Assembly: GCA_023954045.1 (NCBI GenBank) | Contig: JAMLIR010000013.1 | Span: 1-64,000, forward strand | Reading direction: 5' to 3' | Source of the DNA: Burkholderiaceae bacterium | GTDB lineage: Bacteria; Pseudomonadota; Gammaproteobacteria; Burkholderiales; Burkholderiaceae_E | DNA: 64,000 nucleotides | Part shown: in pieces, positions 9,993 through 17,970 of the stretch | Numbering within the stretch: the stretch's first letter is position 1 | How the letters are laid out: each line of letters starts with the position of its first letter | Program-made: the position numbers and the translations under genes | Notes under the pieces: model-generated | The model's input: only the letters and a program-made list of their open reading frames with translations | The model's database searches: none | What the model was told of the DNA's origin: nothing

Positions 9993-11065
9993 CGCGCGTC
10001 TGCCTCCAGCACTGCGCGCAAGCCGCCCGCGGAGGCGTCGCAGACCCCGCGCTCGGTCACCAGCGCCGTCACGAGTCGCGCCGGGGTGATGTCGAAGGCC
10101 GGGTTGGCGACGGCGCTGCCCGCGGGCACGACGCGAACCGTCGCGCGCGAGCCGTCGTCGAGGATGCCCGAGAGGTGGGTCACCTCGCGCGCCGCGCGCT
10201 CCTCGATCGGGATCGACGCGCCGTCCGGCGTGTCCGGATCGATCGTCGACACCGGGCAGGCGACGTAGAACGGCACGCCGTTGTCGCGCGCGGCCAGCGC
10301 CTTCAGGTAGGTGCCGACCTTGTTCGCGACGTCGCCGTTGGCGGCCACCCGGTCGCAGCCGACGATCACCGCGTCGACCCGTCCCTGCATCATCAGCAGG
10401 CCGCCGGCGTTGTCGGCGATCACCGTGTGCGCGACGCCGCGCTCGGCGAGCTCCCAGGCGGTCAGTGCCGCGCCCTGGTTGCGCGGGCGGGTCTCGTCGA
10501 CCCAGACGTGCACCGGAAAGCCTTCGGCGTGCAGCCGGTAGATCGGCGCCAGCGCGGTGCCGTAGTCGACGGTCGCGATGCGCCCGGCGTTGCAGTGCGT
10601 GAGCAGCTGGAGCGCACCCGCGCGCCCGCTGCGTCGCGCGGCCAGGTCGCGCAGCAGCCGCGCGCCGTGCGTGCCGATCCGCTCGTTGCAGGCGACGTCC
10701 TCGTCGCAGATGCGGCCGGCTTCGTCCCAGGCGAGCGCCGCGCGCCGCGCGGAGGGCGCGGCCGCGACGCGCCGGCGCACGCGGCCGAGCGCCCAGCGCA
10801 GGTTCACGGCGGTCGGCCGCGCCGCGGCGAGCCGCTCGCAGGCATGCTCGAGCGAGGCATCCGACGGATCGGCGCGCAGCGCGAGCGCCAGCCCGTAGGC
10901 GCCCACGGCGCCGATCAGCGGCGCCCCGCGGACCTGCATCTCGCGGATCGCGCGATCGCAGTCGTCGGGCGAGCGCAGCGCGATCTCGCGGCGCTCGAAC
11001 GGCAGCACGGTCTGGTCGATCGTGCGCACCACGCCTTGTTCGTCGGTCCAGAGGGTTCTTGACAT
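9989..11065 (-). CDS. mtnA: S-methyl-5-thioribose-1-phosphate isomerase
   Basis: Converts 5-methylthioribose-1-phosphate to methylthioribulose-1-phosphate; homologues also isomerise 5-deoxyribose-1-phosphate. The 358-residue length matches the family. Signatures are VRGAPLIGAVGAYG (45-58), LTHCNAG with catalytic Cys158, VDETRPRNQG (189-198), and GCDRVAANGDVANKVGT with catalytic Asp238. These set it apart from the related eIF2B subunits. It has no recognisable Shine-Dalgarno, and a perfect inverted repeat begins 10 bp upstream of the start. It heads a two-gene unit with the class II aldolase. No nucleosidase, phosphorylase or kinase gene for the preceding step is nearby. Confidence 0.93.
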   Translation of the reverse strand: MSRTLWTDEQGVVRTIDQTVLPFERREIALRSPDDCDRAIREMQVRGAPLIGAVGAYGLALALRADPSDASLEHACERLAAARPTAVNLRWALGRVRRRVAAAPSARRAALAWDEAGRICDEDVACNERIGTHGARLLRDLAARRSGRAGALQLLTHCNAGRIATVDYGTALAPIYRLHAEGFPVHVWVDETRPRNQGAALTAWELAERGVAHTVIADNAGGLLMMQGRVDAVIVGCDRVAANGDVANKVGTYLKALAARDNGVPFYVACPVSTIDPDTPDGASIPIEERAAREVTHLSGILDDGSRATVRVVPAGSAVANPAFDITPARLVTALVTERGVCDASAGGLRAVLEADAR

Positions 11066-11074
11066 CGTTCAAGA

Positions 11075-11090
11075 CCGTGGCAGGCCACGG
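11075..11090. repeat. inverted repeat immediately upstream of mtnA
   Basis: CCGTGGC-AG-GCCACGG, a perfect 7-bp inverted repeat 10 bp upstream of the mtnA start codon, where a ribosome would bind. It could be an operator or an mRNA hairpin affecting mtnA translation. In GC-rich DNA such a repeat can also occur by chance. Confidence 0.4.
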
Positions 11091-11201
11091 GAGTAGCATT
11101 CGCAGCAGCCCGTTTCGCCATCGCGCTGCCCGGCCGCGCGCAGTCGCCGCCGTGCCGCAAGTCTAGCGCCTGTCCACCCCACGATCGACGAACCCGCCCC
11201 C

Positions 11202-11969
11202 ATGACCGGCCTGTCCCTGACTTCGGTGTTCCTGCTCGGCCTGTTCGGCGGCGTGCACTGCGCGGGCATGTGCGGCGGCATCGTCGCGCTGCTCGGGTCG
11301 CGGCATCGCGTGATCCCGATCCGCGCGCAGGGCGGCGTCGGCGCGCTCGCGACGGTCCAGTCGAGCCTCGCGCTGCAGCTGGCATACAACGTCGGTCGCA
11401 TCGCCAGCTACACGGCCGCCGGCGCGCTGGCCGGCGGCGTCGGCTCGGCGGCGTGGCTCGCGGCCCACCTGCTGCCGATCCAGCAGGCCGCGTTCGTGGC
11501 GGCCAACCTGGTGATGGTCGCGCTGGGGCTCGCGCTCACCGGGCTCGTCGGCGGCGGGCTGCGCCGGCTCGCCGCGCTCGAGGGCGCCGGCGCGGCGCTG
11601 TGGCGCCGAATCGGCCCGCACGCGACGCGTCTGCTCGGCGCCACCAGCGTCCCCGGCGCGCTGGCGGCCGGCGCGGCCTGGGGCTGGGTGCCCTGCGGCA
11701 TGGTCTATGGCGTGCTGGTGGCCGCGCTGGTTTCCGGCAGCGCGGCCGACGGGGCGCTGCTGTTGTTCGCCTTCGGGCTGGGCACGCTGCCCAACCTGCT
11801 CGCGCTCGGGTTCGCCGCGCAGCGCAGCGCCCGCCTGCTGGCCAGCCCGCGCGCGCGGCTCGCCGCGGGCCTGGCGATCGCGGCCTTCGGCCTGGCCGGC
11901 CTGGCGCGAATCGACCCGATCGAACACCTGCACACGGCGGTCGATGCCTGCGTGAGCTGGTTCCGATGA
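11202..11969 (+). CDS. TauE/SafE-like (DsbD_2) membrane protein of the cbb3 locus
   Basis: A 255-residue, about six-helix inner-membrane protein related to the DsbD/CcdA transmembrane region, often annotated as sulfite exporter TauE/SafE. The metal-binding-like motif GGVHCAGMCGG (about 16-26) in helix 1 is typical of the version found beside ccoI in proteobacteria. There it is suspected of helping copper or electron supply for cbb3 oxidase assembly; this is inference from context, not a proven role. Its stop overlaps the ccoI start (ATGA). It is the first gene of the cbb3 locus, divergent from mtnA across 136 bp. Confidence 0.82.
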   Translation: MTGLSLTSVFLLGLFGGVHCAGMCGGIVALLGSRHRVIPIRAQGGVGALATVQSSLALQLAYNVGRIASYTAAGALAGGVGSAAWLAAHLLPIQQAAFVAANLVMVALGLALTGLVGGGLRRLAALEGAGAALWRRIGPHATRLLGATSVPGALAAGAAWGWVPCGMVYGVLVAALVSGSAADGALLLFAFGLGTLPNLLALGFAAQRSARLLASPRARLAAGLAIAAFGLAGLARIDPIEHLHTAVDACVSWFR

Positions 11970-14503
11970 CCGGGCCGATCGCCTGCTTCCACTGCGGCGA
12001 GCCGGTCGAGCGGCCGGGGCGGTGGACCGCGAGGGTCGACGGCGCCGAGCGCGAGATGTGCTGCGCCGGCTGCCAGGCGGTCGCCAATGCGATCGTCGCG
12101 GCCGGCCTCGACGATTACTACCGCGCCCGCACGGCGCCGGCGCCCGGCGCGGCGATCGTCCCGCCCGAGCTGCGCGCGCTCGAGGTCTACGACGACGCCG
12201 AGGTCCAGGCGCGCTTCGTTCGCAGTCGCGACAGCGACTGCGAGGCGACGCTGATGATCGACGGCCTGCGCTGCGGCGCCTGCGTCTGGCTTCTCGAGCA
12301 GGGGCTGCGCAGGCGGCCCGGCGTCGAGGCGGCGTCGGTGAACCTGGCCACCGGGCGCGCGACGCTGCGCTGGGACCCGGCCGCGACGCGCCTGTCCGCG
12401 CTGCTCGACGCGATCGGCCGGCTCGGCTATCGCGCGCTGCCCTTCGACCCGCGCGAGCGCGAGGCGCAGATCCAGCGCACCAGCAAGGCGATGTTCCGGC
12501 GCCTGTTCATCGCCGGGCTGGGCATGATGCAGGTGATGATGTACGCGGTCCCGGTCTACGTCGCCGGGCCCGGCGGCATCGAACCCCGGTACGAGAGCCT
12601 GCTGCGCTGGGCCAGCCTGCTGCTCACGCTTCCGGTGATGTTCTACTCGGCGAGCCCGTTCTTCGCCGGCGCCTGGCGCGACCTGCGCGCGCGCGCCGTC
12701 GGGATGGACGTGCCGGTGGTCATCGGGCTGCTCGCGGCATTCGCCGCGAGCGTGCGCGCCACCGTCGTCGGCGACGGCGAGGTCTACTTCGACTCGGTGA
12801 CGATGTTCGTCTTCCTGCTGCTTGCGGCGCGCTACGTCGAGTGGATCGCGCGCCGGCGCGCCGGCCGCGCGATCGACGCGGTCGCCGCGGCGATTCCCGA
12901 CATGGTCGATCGCGTCGACCCGGCCGGCGGCGCGATCGAGCGCGTGCCGGCGACGCGACTGGCACCGGGCGAGCTGTTCAGGGTGCCGGTCGGCGAGCGC
13001 GTCGCCGTCGACGCGTCGATCGTCGAGGGCCGTACCGCGATCGACCAGTCGCTGCTCACCGGCGAATCGCTGCCCGTGGCGCGCGGGCCCGGGGACGAGG
13101 TGCCCGGCGGTGCGATCAACGCCGGCAGCCCGGTGCTGATGCGCGTACTGCGCACCAGCGCCGAGAGCGCGATCTCGACGATCGAGCGGCTGGTCGATCG
13201 TGCCGCCGCCGACAAGCCGCGCCTGGCCGGGCTGACCGAGCGGATCGCGCGCTGGTTCGTCGCCGCGCTGCTGCTGCTGGCCGCCGGCGTCTGGTTCGCC
13301 TGGATGCAGCTCGACCCGGCGCGGGCGGCGCAGGTCGCGATCGCCGTGCTGGTCGTGTCCTGCCCGTGCGCGCTCTCGATGGCCACGCCGGCGGCGCTTG
13401 CCGCCGCGACCGGCGCGGCGATGCGGCGCGGGATGCTGGTCGCCCGCGGCGACGCACTCGACCAGGTGGCCGCCTGCACCGACGTCGTGTTCGACAAGAC
13501 CGGCACCTTGACGCGCGGCCGCCCCGAACTGGTGCGCGTGGCGCTGGCAGGCGACGCGCCCGGCGCGGCGACGAGCGCGCAGGCGATCGCGATCGCGGCG
13601 TCGCTCGAGTCGGGCCAGGCGCATCCACTGGCCGACGCGATCCGGCGCGCGGGCGGCGACGCGATCGCAGCGCTCCTGCCGGCGGGCGAGCGCGAGACGG
13701 TGCCGGGAATGGGCGTCGAGGGCGTGGTCGACGGCCGGCGCTACCGGCTGGGCTCGGCCGCCTTCGTTGCCGCCTGGCATCCGGCGCTCGCCGAAACCGC
13801 CGAAGCCGCCGACCCCGCCGATCCGCAGGCGGCGGGCGACACGACGGTCTGGCTGGTCGACGCCGATGCGCCGATCGCGCGGTTCCACTTCCGCGACCGC
13901 CTGCGCGACGAGGCGCGCGAAGTCTGCGAGACGCTCGCCGCCGCCGGACTGCGGCTGCACCTGCTCTCGGGCGATCGCGGCGCCGCGGTCGCCCAGGTGG
14001 CGGGCGCGCTCGGGATCGAGGCCGCGCAGGCCGACGCGAGCCCGCAGCTCAAGCTGGAGTACGTGCGCAGCCTGCAGCAGCGGGGCCGCCGCGTGCTGAT
14101 GGTCGGCGACGGCATCAACGACGCGCCGGTGCTCGCCGCAGCCGACGTCTCGGTCGCGGTCGGCCGCGCCACGTCGCTGGCGCGCACCGCCGCCGCAGTG
14201 GTGCTGCTCGGCCAGTCGCTGAACGACCTGCCGGCGCTGCGCTCGCTCGCGCTGCGCACGCGCTCGATCGTGCGCGCCAACCTCGGTTGGGCGCTCGCCT
14301 ACAACGCGGTCGCGATTCCTGCCGCCGCGCTCGGGTGGGTGCCGCCCTGGCTCGCGGCGATCGGCATGTCGACGAGCTCGCTGCTGGTGGTGCTGAACGC
14401 GCTGCGCCTGATCCCGGCCGCGCGCGCCGGGCGCGCGGTCGCGCCGGTGCCGACGGCCGGTCGCCGGGCGCCCGCCGGAACCGCCGCGCACGGCAATCCG
14501 TGA
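11966..14503 (+). CDS. ccoI: cbb3 oxidase-type copper-translocating P1B ATPase
   Basis: CcoI/FixI is an inner-membrane copper ATPase that delivers copper for the CuB centre of cbb3 oxidase. The 845-residue chain opens with a Cys-rich putative metal-binding region (CFHCGEPV ... MCCAGCQAV). A heavy-metal-associated domain follows with GLRCGACVW (Cys103, Cys106), then eight predicted helices. The ion-binding CPC is at 466-468 (VVSCPCALS). The phosphorylation motif DKTGT has Asp510, with TGES upstream and the HP motif and GDGINDAP downstream. The start codon overlaps the previous stop, and its own stop overlaps ccoS (TGATG). The neighbours establish the CcoI role rather than general copper export. 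Confidence 0.95.
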   Translation: MTGPIACFHCGEPVERPGRWTARVDGAEREMCCAGCQAVANAIVAAGLDDYYRARTAPAPGAAIVPPELRALEVYDDAEVQARFVRSRDSDCEATLMIDGLRCGACVWLLEQGLRRRPGVEAASVNLATGRATLRWDPAATRLSALLDAIGRLGYRALPFDPREREAQIQRTSKAMFRRLFIAGLGMMQVMMYAVPVYVAGPGGIEPRYESLLRWASLLLTLPVMFYSASPFFAGAWRDLRARAVGMDVPVVIGLLAAFAASVRATVVGDGEVYFDSVTMFVFLLLAARYVEWIARRRAGRAIDAVAAAIPDMVDRVDPAGGAIERVPATRLAPGELFRVPVGERVAVDASIVEGRTAIDQSLLTGESLPVARGPGDEVPGGAINAGSPVLMRVLRTSAESAISTIERLVDRAAADKPRLAGLTERIARWFVAALLLLAAGVWFAWMQLDPARAAQVAIAVLVVSCPCALSMATPAALAAATGAAMRRGMLVARGDALDQVAACTDVVFDKTGTLTRGRPELVRVALAGDAPGAATSAQAIAIAASLESGQAHPLADAIRRAGGDAIAALLPAGERETVPGMGVEGVVDGRRYRLGSAAFVAAWHPALAETAEAADPADPQAAGDTTVWLVDADAPIARFHFRDRLRDEAREVCETLAAAGLRLHLLSGDRGAAVAQVAGALGIEAAQADASPQLKLEYVRSLQQRGRRVLMVGDGINDAPVLAAADVSVAVGRATSLARTAAAVVLLGQSLNDLPALRSLALRTRSIVRANLGWALAYNAVAIPAAALGWVPPWLAAIGMSTSSLLVVLNALRLIPAARAGRAVAPVPTAGRRAPAGTAAHGNP

Positions 14504-14715
14504 TGGAAGCGCTCTACCTGCTGATCCCGCTCAGCCTCGCGATCGTCGCGCTCGCGGCCTGGATCTTCCTGCGGATGTCCGACAGCGGGCAGTTCGACGA
14601 CATGGACGCGCCCGCTCACAGCATCCTCCTCGACGACGATCGACCTCCCCGGACGGATATCCCCCATGAGGGTGTGGCGCCGAAGCAGCAGGAGGCGCCG
14701 CCCGCCGAGGATTGA
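14503..14715 (+). CDS. ccoS: cbb3 oxidase assembly protein CcoS
   Basis: A 70-residue membrane protein: one N-terminal transmembrane helix (about 3-23, ALYLLIPLSLAIVALAAWIF) then LRMSDSGQFDDMDAP, the signature of CcoS/FixS. A hydrophilic tail follows. CcoS is required for cofactor insertion into CcoN in other bacteria. It is translationally coupled to ccoI (stop and start share one base). The 98 bp after it carry the promoter of ccoNOQP. Confidence 0.93.
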   Translation: MEALYLLIPLSLAIVALAAWIFLRMSDSGQFDDMDAPAHSILLDDDRPPRTDIPHEGVAPKQQEAPPAED

Positions 14716-14746
14716 GCGCCTTACGCGCACTGCCGCCCCCCTGTAA

Positions 14747-14760
14747 TTGATCCAGCGCAA
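14747..14760 (+). promoter_or_regulatory. FNR/ANR-type box upstream of ccoN
   Basis: TTGATCCAGCGCAA matches the FNR/ANR consensus TTGAT-N4-ATCAA in the full left half and in the essential CAA of the right half. Its centre (14753.5) lies 41.5 bp before the start site predicted from the -10 at 14783-14788. This is the class II activator position. Oxygen-responsive control of ccoNOQP is well known in proteobacteria. Confidence 0.6.
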
Positions 14761-14782
14761 GTGCTACCGTCACTGCGCTCAC

Positions 14783-14788
14783 GATAAT
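14783..14788 (+). promoter_or_regulatory. -10 element of the ccoN promoter
   Basis: GATAAT (5 of 6 to TATAAT), with a predicted transcription start near 14795 and a leader of about 19 nt to the ccoN ATG. There is no -35 hexamer, as expected for a promoter activated by FNR bound at -41.5. An AGGGGG Shine-Dalgarno follows just before the ATG. Confidence 0.5.
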
Positions 14789-14813
14789 TCGGGCGACGAA
14801 TCAGGGGGATCGA

Positions 14814-16229
14814 ATGACCTACAACTACAAGGTCGTGCGCCAGTTCGCGGTGATGACCGTGATCTGGGGCCTGGTGGGAATGCTGGTCGGCGTGTGGATC
14901 GCGGCGCAGCTCGCGTGGCCGCAGCTGAACTTCGACATCCCGTGGATCACCTACAGCCGCCTGCGGCCGCTGCACACCAACGCGGTGATCTTCGCGTTCG
15001 GCGGTTCGGCGCTGTTCGCGACCTCGTACTTCGTCGTCCAGCGCACCTGTCAGGTCCCGCTGTTCGCGCCCGGGCTCGCGGCGTTCACGTTCTGGGGCTG
15101 GCAACTGGTGATCGTCGCCGCCGCGGTGACGCTGCCGCTGGGCATCACGACCAGCAAGGAATACGCCGAGCTCGAGTGGCCGATCGACCTGCTGATCACT
15201 GCGGTCTGGGTCGCCTACGCGGTCGTCTTCTTCGGCACGATCGCCAAGCGCAAGACGCCCCACATCTACGTCGCCAACTGGTTCTTCGGCGCGTACATCA
15301 TCACGATCGCGGTGCTGCACATCGTCAACAGCGCCGAGCTGCCGGTGACCCTGACCAAGTCGTACTCGGCCTACGCCGGCGTGCAGGACGCGATGGTGCA
15401 GTGGTGGTACGGCCACAACGCGGTCGGATTCTTCCTGACCGCCGGCTTCCTCGGGATGATGTACTACTTCATCCCGAAGCAGGCCGAGCGCCCGGTCTAC
15501 TCTTACCGGCTGTCGATCGTGCACTTCTGGGCGCTGATCTTCACCTACATGTGGGCCGGCCCGCACCACCTGCACTACACCGCGCTGCCCGACTGGGCGC
15601 AGAGCATCGGGATGATCTTCTCGCTGATCCTGCTCGCGCCGTCCTGGGGCGGGATGATCAACGGGATCATGACCCTGTCGGGGGCCTGGCACAAGCTGCG
15701 CGAGGACCCGATCCTGAAGTTCCTGGTCGTGTCGCTGTCGTTCTACGGCATGTCGACCTTCGAGGGGCCGATGATGTCGATCAAGACGGTCAACGCGCTG
15801 TCCCACTACACCGACTGGACCATCGGCCACGTGCACTCCGGCGCGCTCGGATGGGTCGGCTTCATCACGATGGGTTCGATCTACTACCTGGTGCCGAGGT
15901 TGTTCGGTCGCACGCAGATGCACAGCGTGCGACTGATCGAGGTGCACTTCTGGGTCGCGACGATCGGCGTCGTGCTGTACATCGCCGCGATGTGGATCGC
16001 AGGCGTGACGCAGGGCCTGATGTGGCGCGCGACCAACCCCGACGGCACGCTCACCTACGCGTTCGTCGAGTCGCTAAAGGCCACCTACCCGTACTACTAC
16101 ATCCGCGTGCTCGGCGGGCTGCTGTACCTGACCGGCATGGTGATCATGCTCTACAACACCCTGATGACGATCCGGGGGGGCAAGGCGGTCGACGCCGAGA
16201 TTCCGAAGGTCGCGGTCGCCCACGCCTGA
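14814..16229 (+). CDS. ccoN: cytochrome cbb3 oxidase subunit I (CcoN)
   Basis: Catalytic subunit of the high-affinity cbb3 terminal oxidase, carrying haem b, haem b3 and CuB; it reduces oxygen and pumps protons. The 471 residues have about 12 helices. Family-conserved metal-ligand histidines are visible: His54 ([10 protein letters not shown]), His201 (YGHNAVGFF), His251/His252 (GPHHLHY), and His339/His341 (IGHVHSG). CcoN-type residues replace the K/D-channel signatures of aa3 oxidases. A strong Shine-Dalgarno (AGGGGG) precedes the ATG. It is first in ccoNOQP and preceded by the FNR-type promoter. Confidence 0.98.
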   Translation: MTYNYKVVRQFAVMTVIWGLVGMLVGVWIAAQLAWPQLNFDIPWITYSRLRPLHTNAVIFAFGGSALFATSYFVVQRTCQVPLFAPGLAAFTFWGWQLVIVAAAVTLPLGITTSKEYAELEWPIDLLITAVWVAYAVVFFGTIAKRKTPHIYVANWFFGAYIITIAVLHIVNSAELPVTLTKSYSAYAGVQDAMVQWWYGHNAVGFFLTAGFLGMMYYFIPKQAERPVYSYRLSIVHFWALIFTYMWAGPHHLHYTALPDWAQSIGMIFSLILLAPSWGGMINGIMTLSGAWHKLREDPILKFLVVSLSFYGMSTFEGPMMSIKTVNALSHYTDWTIGHVHSGALGWVGFITMGSIYYLVPRLFGRTQMHSVRLIEVHFWVATIGVVLYIAAMWIAGVTQGLMWRATNPDGTLTYAFVESLKATYPYYYIRVLGGLLYLTGMVIMLYNTLMTIRGGKAVDAEIPKVAVAHA

Positions 16230-16248
16230 GCCTCATCCGGAGACGACG

Positions 16249-16866
16249 ATGAAATTCGCTCATTCGCTGATCGAGAAGAACCTGCCGCTGCTGATGGTGC
16301 TGATCCTCGTGGCGATCAGCTTCGGCGGCCTGGTCGAGATCGTGCCGCTGTACTTCCAGAAGTCGACCACCGAGCCGGTCGCCGGCTGGAAACCCTACGG
16401 GCCGCTGGAGCTCACCGGACGCGACGTCTACGTCCGCGAAGGCTGCTACAACTGCCACTCGCAGATGATCCGGCCGTTCCGCGCCGAGACCGAGCGCTAC
16501 GGCCACTACTCGGTGGCCGGCGAGTTCGTCTACGACCGCCCGTTCCAGTGGGGCAGCAAGCGCACCGGCCCGGACCTGGCGCGGGTCGGCGGGCGCTACA
16601 GCGACGAGTGGCACCGGGTGCACCTCACCAATCCGCGCGACCTGGTGCCCGAGTCGAACATGCCCGGCTACCCGTGGCTGGCACGTGCCAAGGCCGACGA
16701 CGGCACGATCCAGCGCAAGATGGAAGTGCTGCGCAAGCTCGGGCACCCGTACAGCGAGGCCGACATCGCCGGCGCGCCGAAGGCGCTCGAGGGCAAGACC
16801 GAGATGGACGCGCTGATCGCCTACCTGCAGGTCATGGGCACGGCGATCCGCAGCACTGCGCGCTGA
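16249..16866 (+). CDS. ccoO: cytochrome cbb3 oxidase subunit II (CcoO)
   Basis: Monohaem membrane-anchored c-type cytochrome passing electrons from CcoP to CcoN. The 205 residues have one N-terminal anchor (about 12-33), then a periplasmic domain with the haem motif CYNCH (Cys66, Cys69, His70) and the typical continuation [16 protein letters not shown] distal methionine is plausible at [10 protein letters not shown]. It lies 19 bp after ccoN and 16 bp before ccoQ, clearly the same transcript. Confidence 0.97.
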   Translation: MKFAHSLIEKNLPLLMVLILVAISFGGLVEIVPLYFQKSTTEPVAGWKPYGPLELTGRDVYVREGCYNCHSQMIRPFRAETERYGHYSVAGEFVYDRPFQWGSKRTGPDLARVGGRYSDEWHRVHLTNPRDLVPESNMPGYPWLARAKADDGTIQRKMEVLRKLGHPYSEADIAGAPKALEGKTEMDALIAYLQVMGTAIRSTAR

Positions 16867-16882
16867 GGCGACGGGCGCCGCA

Positions 16883-17023
16883 ATGGACATCAACGTGCTG
16901 CGCGGGGTGATCGCGGTGGTGTGCCTGGTGCTGTTCCTCGGCATCGTCTGGTGGGCGTACAGCCGGCACCAGAAGGCGCGCTTCGAGGAAGCCGCGAACC
17001 TGCCCTTCGTCGAGAAAGACTAG
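16883..17023 (+). CDS. ccoQ: cbb3 oxidase small subunit CcoQ
   Basis: A 46-residue protein with one transmembrane helix (about 8-26, GVIAVVCLVLFLGIVWWAY) and a short charged tail ending LPFVEKD, the usual shape of CcoQ/FixQ. It stabilises the CcoP interaction with the core complex in studied species. Start ATG 16883, stop TAG 17021-17023. It sits between ccoO and ccoP with 16- and 17-bp gaps. Confidence 0.9.
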   Translation: MDINVLRGVIAVVCLVLFLGIVWWAYSRHQKARFEEAANLPFVEKD

Positions 17024-17040
17024 AAACGGAGCAATCGGAC

Positions 17041-17970
17041 ATGGCCGACTTCACCAGTTCCGGCTGGAGCCTCTACATCTCGATCGTCACGCTGGTGTCG
17101 ATCGCGTTCTGCATCTGGCTGGCGCTGGTGCTCGCCAAGGGCCGCACGCCGGGCTCGCAGGTCGACACCACCGGGCACAGCTGGGACGAGACGCTCCAGG
17201 AGTACAACAACCCGCTGCCGCGCTGGTGGCTGTGGCTGTTCCTGATCACCTGCGTGTTCGCGCTGGTGTACCTCGCGCTCTACCCGGGACTCGGAACCTG
17301 GCAGGGCATGCTCGGCTGGAGCCAGAAAGGCCAGTACGAGCGCGAGGTCGCGCGCGTCGACGAGGTCGTCGAGCCGCTGTTCGCGAAGTACCTGGCCCAG
17401 GACATCCCGACCGTGGCCGCGGACCCGCAGGCACGCCAGATCGGCGAGCGCATGTACCTGACCTACTGCGTGCAGTGCCACGGCTCCAACGCGCGCGGCA
17501 GCCGCGGTTTTCCGAACCTGTCCGACCGCGACTGGCTCTGGGGCGGCGAACCCGAGACGATCGTCGCCACGATCACCGGCGGGCGCCAGGGCGTGATGCC
17601 GCCGATGGGCGCGGCGGTGGGCTCGGCCGACGACGTGCAGAACCTCGCGAACTACGTGCTCTCGCTGTCCGACAGCGGCCACGACGCGGCGCGTGCGGCG
17701 CTCGGCAAGCCGAAGTTCGCGGCTGCCGGCTGTACCGGCTGCCACGGCGCCGACGGCAAGGGCAACCCCGCGCTGGGCGCGCCGAACCTGACCGACAAGA
17801 CCTGGCTGTACGGGGGCGGCATCGCGACGATCACCGAGACGATCAACAAGGGCCGCTCCAACCAGATGCCGGCGTTCGGCGAGATGCTCGGCAAGGGCAA
17901 GGTGCACTTGCTGGCCGCCTACGTCTGGGGACTGTCGAACCGGCCCGAGGGACAAGGCGCGCCGCGTTGA
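17041..17970 (+). CDS. ccoP: cytochrome cbb3 oxidase subunit III (CcoP), dihaem
   Basis: Dihaem c-type cytochrome that accepts electrons from soluble cytochromes and feeds CcoO. The 309 residues have two N-terminal helices (about 8-32 and 62-82, typical of longer CcoP forms) and two periplasmic cytochrome c domains. Haem motifs are CVQCH (Cys143, Cys146, His147) and CTGCH (Cys231, Cys234, His235). The conserved HSWDETLQEYNNPLPRWW lies between the helices. GRQGVMPPMG and RSNQMPAFG supply likely axial methionines. The last bases of its stop region overlap the TTG start of ccoG. Confidence 0.97.
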   Translation: MADFTSSGWSLYISIVTLVSIAFCIWLALVLAKGRTPGSQVDTTGHSWDETLQEYNNPLPRWWLWLFLITCVFALVYLALYPGLGTWQGMLGWSQKGQYEREVARVDEVVEPLFAKYLAQDIPTVAADPQARQIGERMYLTYCVQCHGSNARGSRGFPNLSDRDWLWGGEPETIVATITGGRQGVMPPMGAAVGSADDVQNLANYVLSLSDSGHDAARAALGKPKFAAAGCTGCHGADGKGNPALGAPNLTDKTWLYGGGIATITETINKGRSNQMPAFGEMLGKGKVHLLAAYVWGLSNRPEGQGAPR

